Notes under the pieces: generated by a model
Told to the model about the DNA's origin: nothing
Seen by the model: the letters and a program-made list of their open reading frames with translations, nothing else
Databases searched by the model: none
Shown: positions 61,401-64,000 of the stretch, piece by piece
Layout: each line of letters begins with the position of its first letter
Position numbering within the stretch: the first letter of the stretch is position 1
Program-made: the position numbers and the translations under genes
Assembly: GCA_036583965.1 (NCBI GenBank)
Contig: JAZBQD010000026.1
Coordinates: 4,523,400 to 4,587,399 of the forward strand
DNA: 64,000 bases
Reading direction: 5' to 3'
Origin: Prunella strophiata
Taxonomy: Eukaryota; Chordata; Aves; Passeriformes; Prunellidae

Positions 61401-62522
61401 GGTGTGGATTGGGAATGCGTTTCCTCAATCACTTGGGATCTCTGAAGAAGAGCTATGAAGGCCATGTAAGTGTGATATGGGATTGGCTGTCTGGCCTGAA
61501 TTTGAGATGTGGATCTGGGTGAAGAAACCACTGCTGATGATCTTTAGAGTTTCAGGAGAATCATGGTATATAAATATTTTGGGGGAACCTGGTGCTAAAA
61601 GGTTTTTTCAAAGTGAGGTCAGAAAATTTTTGATAGACAATAGAGAGAATAACATAGCATTCTTTTACTGGAAGGGTGATGTAAATGGGTGACTAGAAAT
61701 AAACTTCTGACTGTTTGTGGCCATGGGAGAACCTTGTGTCTTTGCCTGCTTTAACTAAAGTCAAGGTGCTGTAACAGTTCACGTAAATCAGCTCTTACAT
61801 ACTTTCAAGCTTGTTTTCTAGTATAATCTCATGTCTTATAAATAGGGTTTAAGATGGTGTGAAGAAAATCACTAAAGCTCATCTCCTCAGGTGTAGCTTA
61901 GCCACTTCCTATGAGGGAGAAATTTCCAGGCTAGCACCTTTGTAGGTGACACTTTGCAATGACACTTTTTCTTACTCTGTCACAAATAAACTTCTTTCTA
62001 CAGTTTTTGGCTGCTGCTCCTGTCTAGATTGCAACCCAGTGCAGCCTGGCTGGTGTCACCATTCATTCTCTTGTGTACAAGCTGAGCAATCAAGGGGCTG
62101 GCTGTAACTCTTACACCATTTTAAATGCATCAGTTAAAGCAATGAGAGTTGACAATAAGAAGTCTTCCCCACCCTCAACATCAACTCCCAACATCTGTGA
62201 TTTGGTGAATAGGTTTATGTGCTGATATGATTATAAATAAAACCACTTTTGTTACTTTGCACTGATTTCTTTTTCCCCTAAACTATTGTATTTAAACCTG
62301 TGCCAAAAGTCTTTACATTAATTTGAAATTCTAGATATAGAAGCTGGTGGTAATCTCCCACCTGTCCCCTTGGTTCTGTTCTCTGTCACTTAGTTAAATG
62401 ATACATTTTTATCCATCCTTTTTGACAACTGTGGTGCTCATATTCTCCAGATGGTTGGCCTTTATAGTGAGGTGCTGGACAAGCTGGACAGAGCAAAAGG
62501 ATTTATTCCAAATGAAGAATAA
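34467..62522 (+). CDS. TEX11: TEX11, meiotic ZIP4/SPO22-like TPR protein
   Basis: TEX11 is the vertebrate ZIP4 homologue, a meiotic chromosome protein with TPR-like repeats needed for synapsis and crossovers. I joined 29 coding exons with every phase matching, giving 910 residues (human is about 940). Exons: 34467-34497, 34594-34697, 36803-36887, 39372-39451, 40001-40081, 40164-40283, 41204-41284, 43465-43550, 44853-44910, 45683-45778, 47219-47300, 48999-49077, 49757-49908, 50646-50731, 51640-51777, 52065-52167, 53251-53375, 54140-54225, 54357-54410, 54863-54903, 55500-55586, 56645-56715, 57301-57417, 58237-58309, 58677-58826, 59810-59918, 60820-60940, 61301-61465, 62451-62522. Landmarks are SLWNWAVTK (exon 3), [12 protein letters not shown] (exon 5), LSYQAESAVAQGDF (exons 6-7), [30 protein letters not shown] (TPR), [13 protein letters not shown] and [12 protein letters not shown]. 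No frameshift or stop was found. The exon 2 to 3 join is the least certain; a further small exon there is possible. Intron 3 holds the minisatellite. Confidence 0.93.
34919..34924 (+). terminator. TEX11: Intronic AATAAA after TEX11 exon 2
   Basis: If the donor at 34698 is not used, the frame runs to TAA at 34800-34802 and AATAAA follows 117 bp later. That would yield a 79-residue protein from TEX11 exons 1-2 plus intron. The signal may permit a premature short transcript, but nothing in the sequence shows it is used. Confidence 0.35.
34990..35492 (+). mobile_element. CR1 LINE 3' fragment in TEX11 intron 2
   Basis: Sequence from GAGACCTCACCTGGATACTG through GGGCTTGGAGCCACCTGGTC to CACTTCCAACCCAAACCATTCTATGAT matches the terminal part of avian CR1, with the typical ATTCTATGAT end. 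It is about 500 bp, plus strand and 5'-truncated. Its short open frames are not genes. Confidence 0.9.
36896..38222 (+). repeat. TEX11: 21-bp minisatellite, about 63 copies, in TEX11 intron 3
   Basis: The unit is CTGTACCTCCCTRAATGTGTT, repeated head-to-tail for about 1.33 kb with no unit-length change. The array varies mainly at two places: CTGAA or CTAAA, and ATGTG or AGGGG. Rarer variants are GTGCCT, GTACTT and CAGTACC. Because 21 is a multiple of three and no unit holds a stop, two plus-strand frames stay open for more than 450 codons, and minus-strand frames also stay open for long stretches. The array begins eight bases after the last base of TEX11 exon 3 (donor GTGCGT at 36888). It is not a CRISPR array: there are no spacers. 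Confidence 0.97.
38223..39371 (+). other. TEX11: TEX11 intron 3, distal part
   Basis: Unique A/T-rich intron sequence after the minisatellite. No exon, RNA gene or recognised repeat was found. Other TEX11 introns longer than 300 bp (for example 41285-43464, 47301-48998 and 58827-59809) were also scanned and show no gene. Confidence 0.5.
50930..51500 (+). mobile_element. CR1 LINE fragment with reverse-transcriptase remnants, TEX11 intron 14
   Basis: Segments such as GGGCAAGAAGGACAACCCTGG, GGCTTGTCAGTTTCACTTC, GACAAGGTCATCCACCTTGT and TTGGATTTCAGTAAAGC match the reverse-transcriptase part of avian CR1, on the plus strand. The frame is broken by stops and by an internal deletion near 51420. After it, CR1 sequence resumes (GAGTGCTGGATTCTGCACTTGG). 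The element is inactive. Confidence 0.85.
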
Positions 62523-62684
62523 TGACAGCCACAGCTACAAAAAAAGGAAAGCAGTCTCTCTTGGAAATGTTCTGCTGGGCCGTTAGCTCTGTGAAGGCAC
62601 AGGGCCATGGGAGCAGTGGGAAAGAAACCAGGATCTCCTTCTTGTTGGCAAAGAAGTTATGTACATTTTAGGAAGTGTTTATTG

Positions 62685-62690
62685 AATAAA
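62685..62690 (+). terminator. TEX11: TEX11 polyadenylation signal
   Basis: AATAAA lies 163 bp after the TAA stop. Another occurs near 62750. Either would give a short 3' UTR. Confidence 0.6.
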
Positions 62691-62759
62691 TGTAATTGTT
62701 TTCCTCTAGGGAATAATTTTCATTCTCTGGAGCTATTTAACAGTTAGAAATAAACATTT

Positions 62760-64000
62760 AAGTTTTACATGAGGTGCCTCTGCTGTTGTGTAACAGGTTG
62801 GTTTAAATATCTGGTTTTAGTAGCAAATAGCAATGAGCACGATAAAAGTCTTTAAAAAGTATTCCATCTTCTCTGGTTGTCATAGCTGCCTTGCTGCATA
62901 AATATTTATCAGATTGTTTAGTTTCCAGTCTATTTCAGTGGGGACAAGAATTCAGAGCTGTTTGCTGGTTTCATGGTCCCTTGGAATAGAAAACCAGCAC
63001 TGCTGAGCTCAGGGAAGAAGCTGCAGCTGTCACTGGCAGTGCTGTGAGGGCTGCACTCCTCCCTTCCAGCTCCCTGCACCCTGGGCCAGGCAGGTGCTCA
63101 GCAAGTCTGAGCACATCTGGGACTTGGCTGTGGGAAACCTGGTGCTGAGCCAGTGAGGAATCCTGTCTGTGTGAGTGTGGGGTGTGCAGGGAGCCAAACA
63201 AGGACCCACTGGGTCACTGGAGCTGCCACTGCAAAAGGCCTCTGGTCCCAGCTGGGACAGTCTGGGGTGGTGCCACTGTGACCTGGGAGGAGCATGTGAA
63301 GGGTCACACAGGGGAGCTCCTTAACAGGAGGATGGATCTGTTTAAATTCTCCATTTAATGGTGAACTTAAATCAGTTCAGTAGACCCAGTTTGGGTCTCT
63401 GAGACACTGCTTTCAGATCTCTAATGCACAATGTACTGCCTGTTTAACTAAGAAATACCTTTAAATCCATAAAAATCCAGGTCTCAAATGCCACAGAAAA
63501 TTCTTCTGGAGTCACAGTTTTGGAGATCCATGCTGCATCACAGCACTGGGGGACTCTAAATGATGCCACAAACTCAAAGGTTTCCATCCTACCTGCAGTA
63601 TCTCCTTGGAGCCTGCCAGGCTGGCTTTAATTACTGCTCAGTTCTGACTTGCACACACACATAAACAGGTAAAGGTGTCACTCTGTACCTGGTGAGAAAG
63701 GTCATGTTTGCCCAGCAAGTGCAAGGAGGTAATTATATACAGCCATAGAAGGCAGCAAGCACTAAATGTGGGTTTGCCTACAGCCAGAATGGTTTGAATT
63801 TTTTCCTTGGAGATACTCTGATTTCTTTTATGCTACAGGCAGCACTGAAGAGCCTGGATCAGATAAGTTTCAGACTCTGCTGATAGTACTCATCTCTTCC
63901 TGCACATTTTTACACAGTACATTTTATTCCAGGCTTAGTATTTACCAAAGGGTTTAAGTAGGGCAAGAATTCCTCTCCTAGTTGAATCAGACTGTAATTA
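62760..64000. other. 3' flank of TEX11, no gene recognised
   Basis: No exon with splice support or recognisable product was seen. The part 62990-63320 is more GC-rich, with domain-free frames. In the human block the next genes lie farther away, which fits an empty end of window. Confidence 0.4.

Overview
The window is vertebrate nuclear DNA and almost certainly avian. Genes are split by GT-AG introns, promoters are CpG islands, and the interspersed repeats are CR1 LINE tails and avian-type LTR retroelements. Five gene loci are present. Four of them (FOXO4, SNX12, SLC7A3, TEX11) occur together at human Xq13.1, which corresponds to chicken chromosome 4 short arm / songbird chromosome 4A. That chromosome assignment is inferred from synteny, not read from the sequence.

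Layout: (1) 1-2004, minus strand: FOXO4 exon 1 and part of its first intron; the rest of the gene lies off the left edge. (2) 2005-3101: a CpG-island promoter shared head-to-head by FOXO4 and SNX12. (3) 3102-6401, plus: SNX12, four coding exons, 162 aa. (4) 8299-11841, plus: an unrecognised multi-exon gene with a C-terminal coiled coil, whose first exon does not keep one reading frame. (5) 13640-20810, plus: CpG island, non-coding first exon and eleven coding exons of an SLC7A3-type cationic amino-acid transporter, 635 aa. (6) 20811-31690: intergenic, rich in LTR and CR1 debris. (7) 32143-34196, minus: an intact four-exon CBP20 (nuclear cap-binding subunit) paralogue, best called NCBP2-like. 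(8) 34467-62522, plus: TEX11 (ZIP4/SPO22 homologue), 29 coding exons that join without a frame error into 910 aa. (9) 62523-64000: 3' flank with no gene seen.

The most striking structure is a 21-bp minisatellite of about 63 copies (about 36896-38222). It starts eight bases after the splice donor of TEX11 exon 3 and stays open in frame with that exon. The second notable arrangement is the head-to-head pair of the divergent CBP20 paralogue and the meiotic gene TEX11, about 270 bp apart, with CCAAT boxes facing both ways and an exact NRF1-type site. The first two TEX11 exons look like a separate 79-aa gene if read through; phase and similarity to the human N-terminus show they belong to TEX11.

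SNX12 (endosomal sorting), SLC7A3 (arginine/lysine uptake), FOXO4 (transcription factor) and TEX11 (meiotic crossover) do not form a pathway. They are a conserved synteny block. Exon boundaries were placed by hand from splice consensus and phase. Family assignments rest on remembered protein families, not on a database search.
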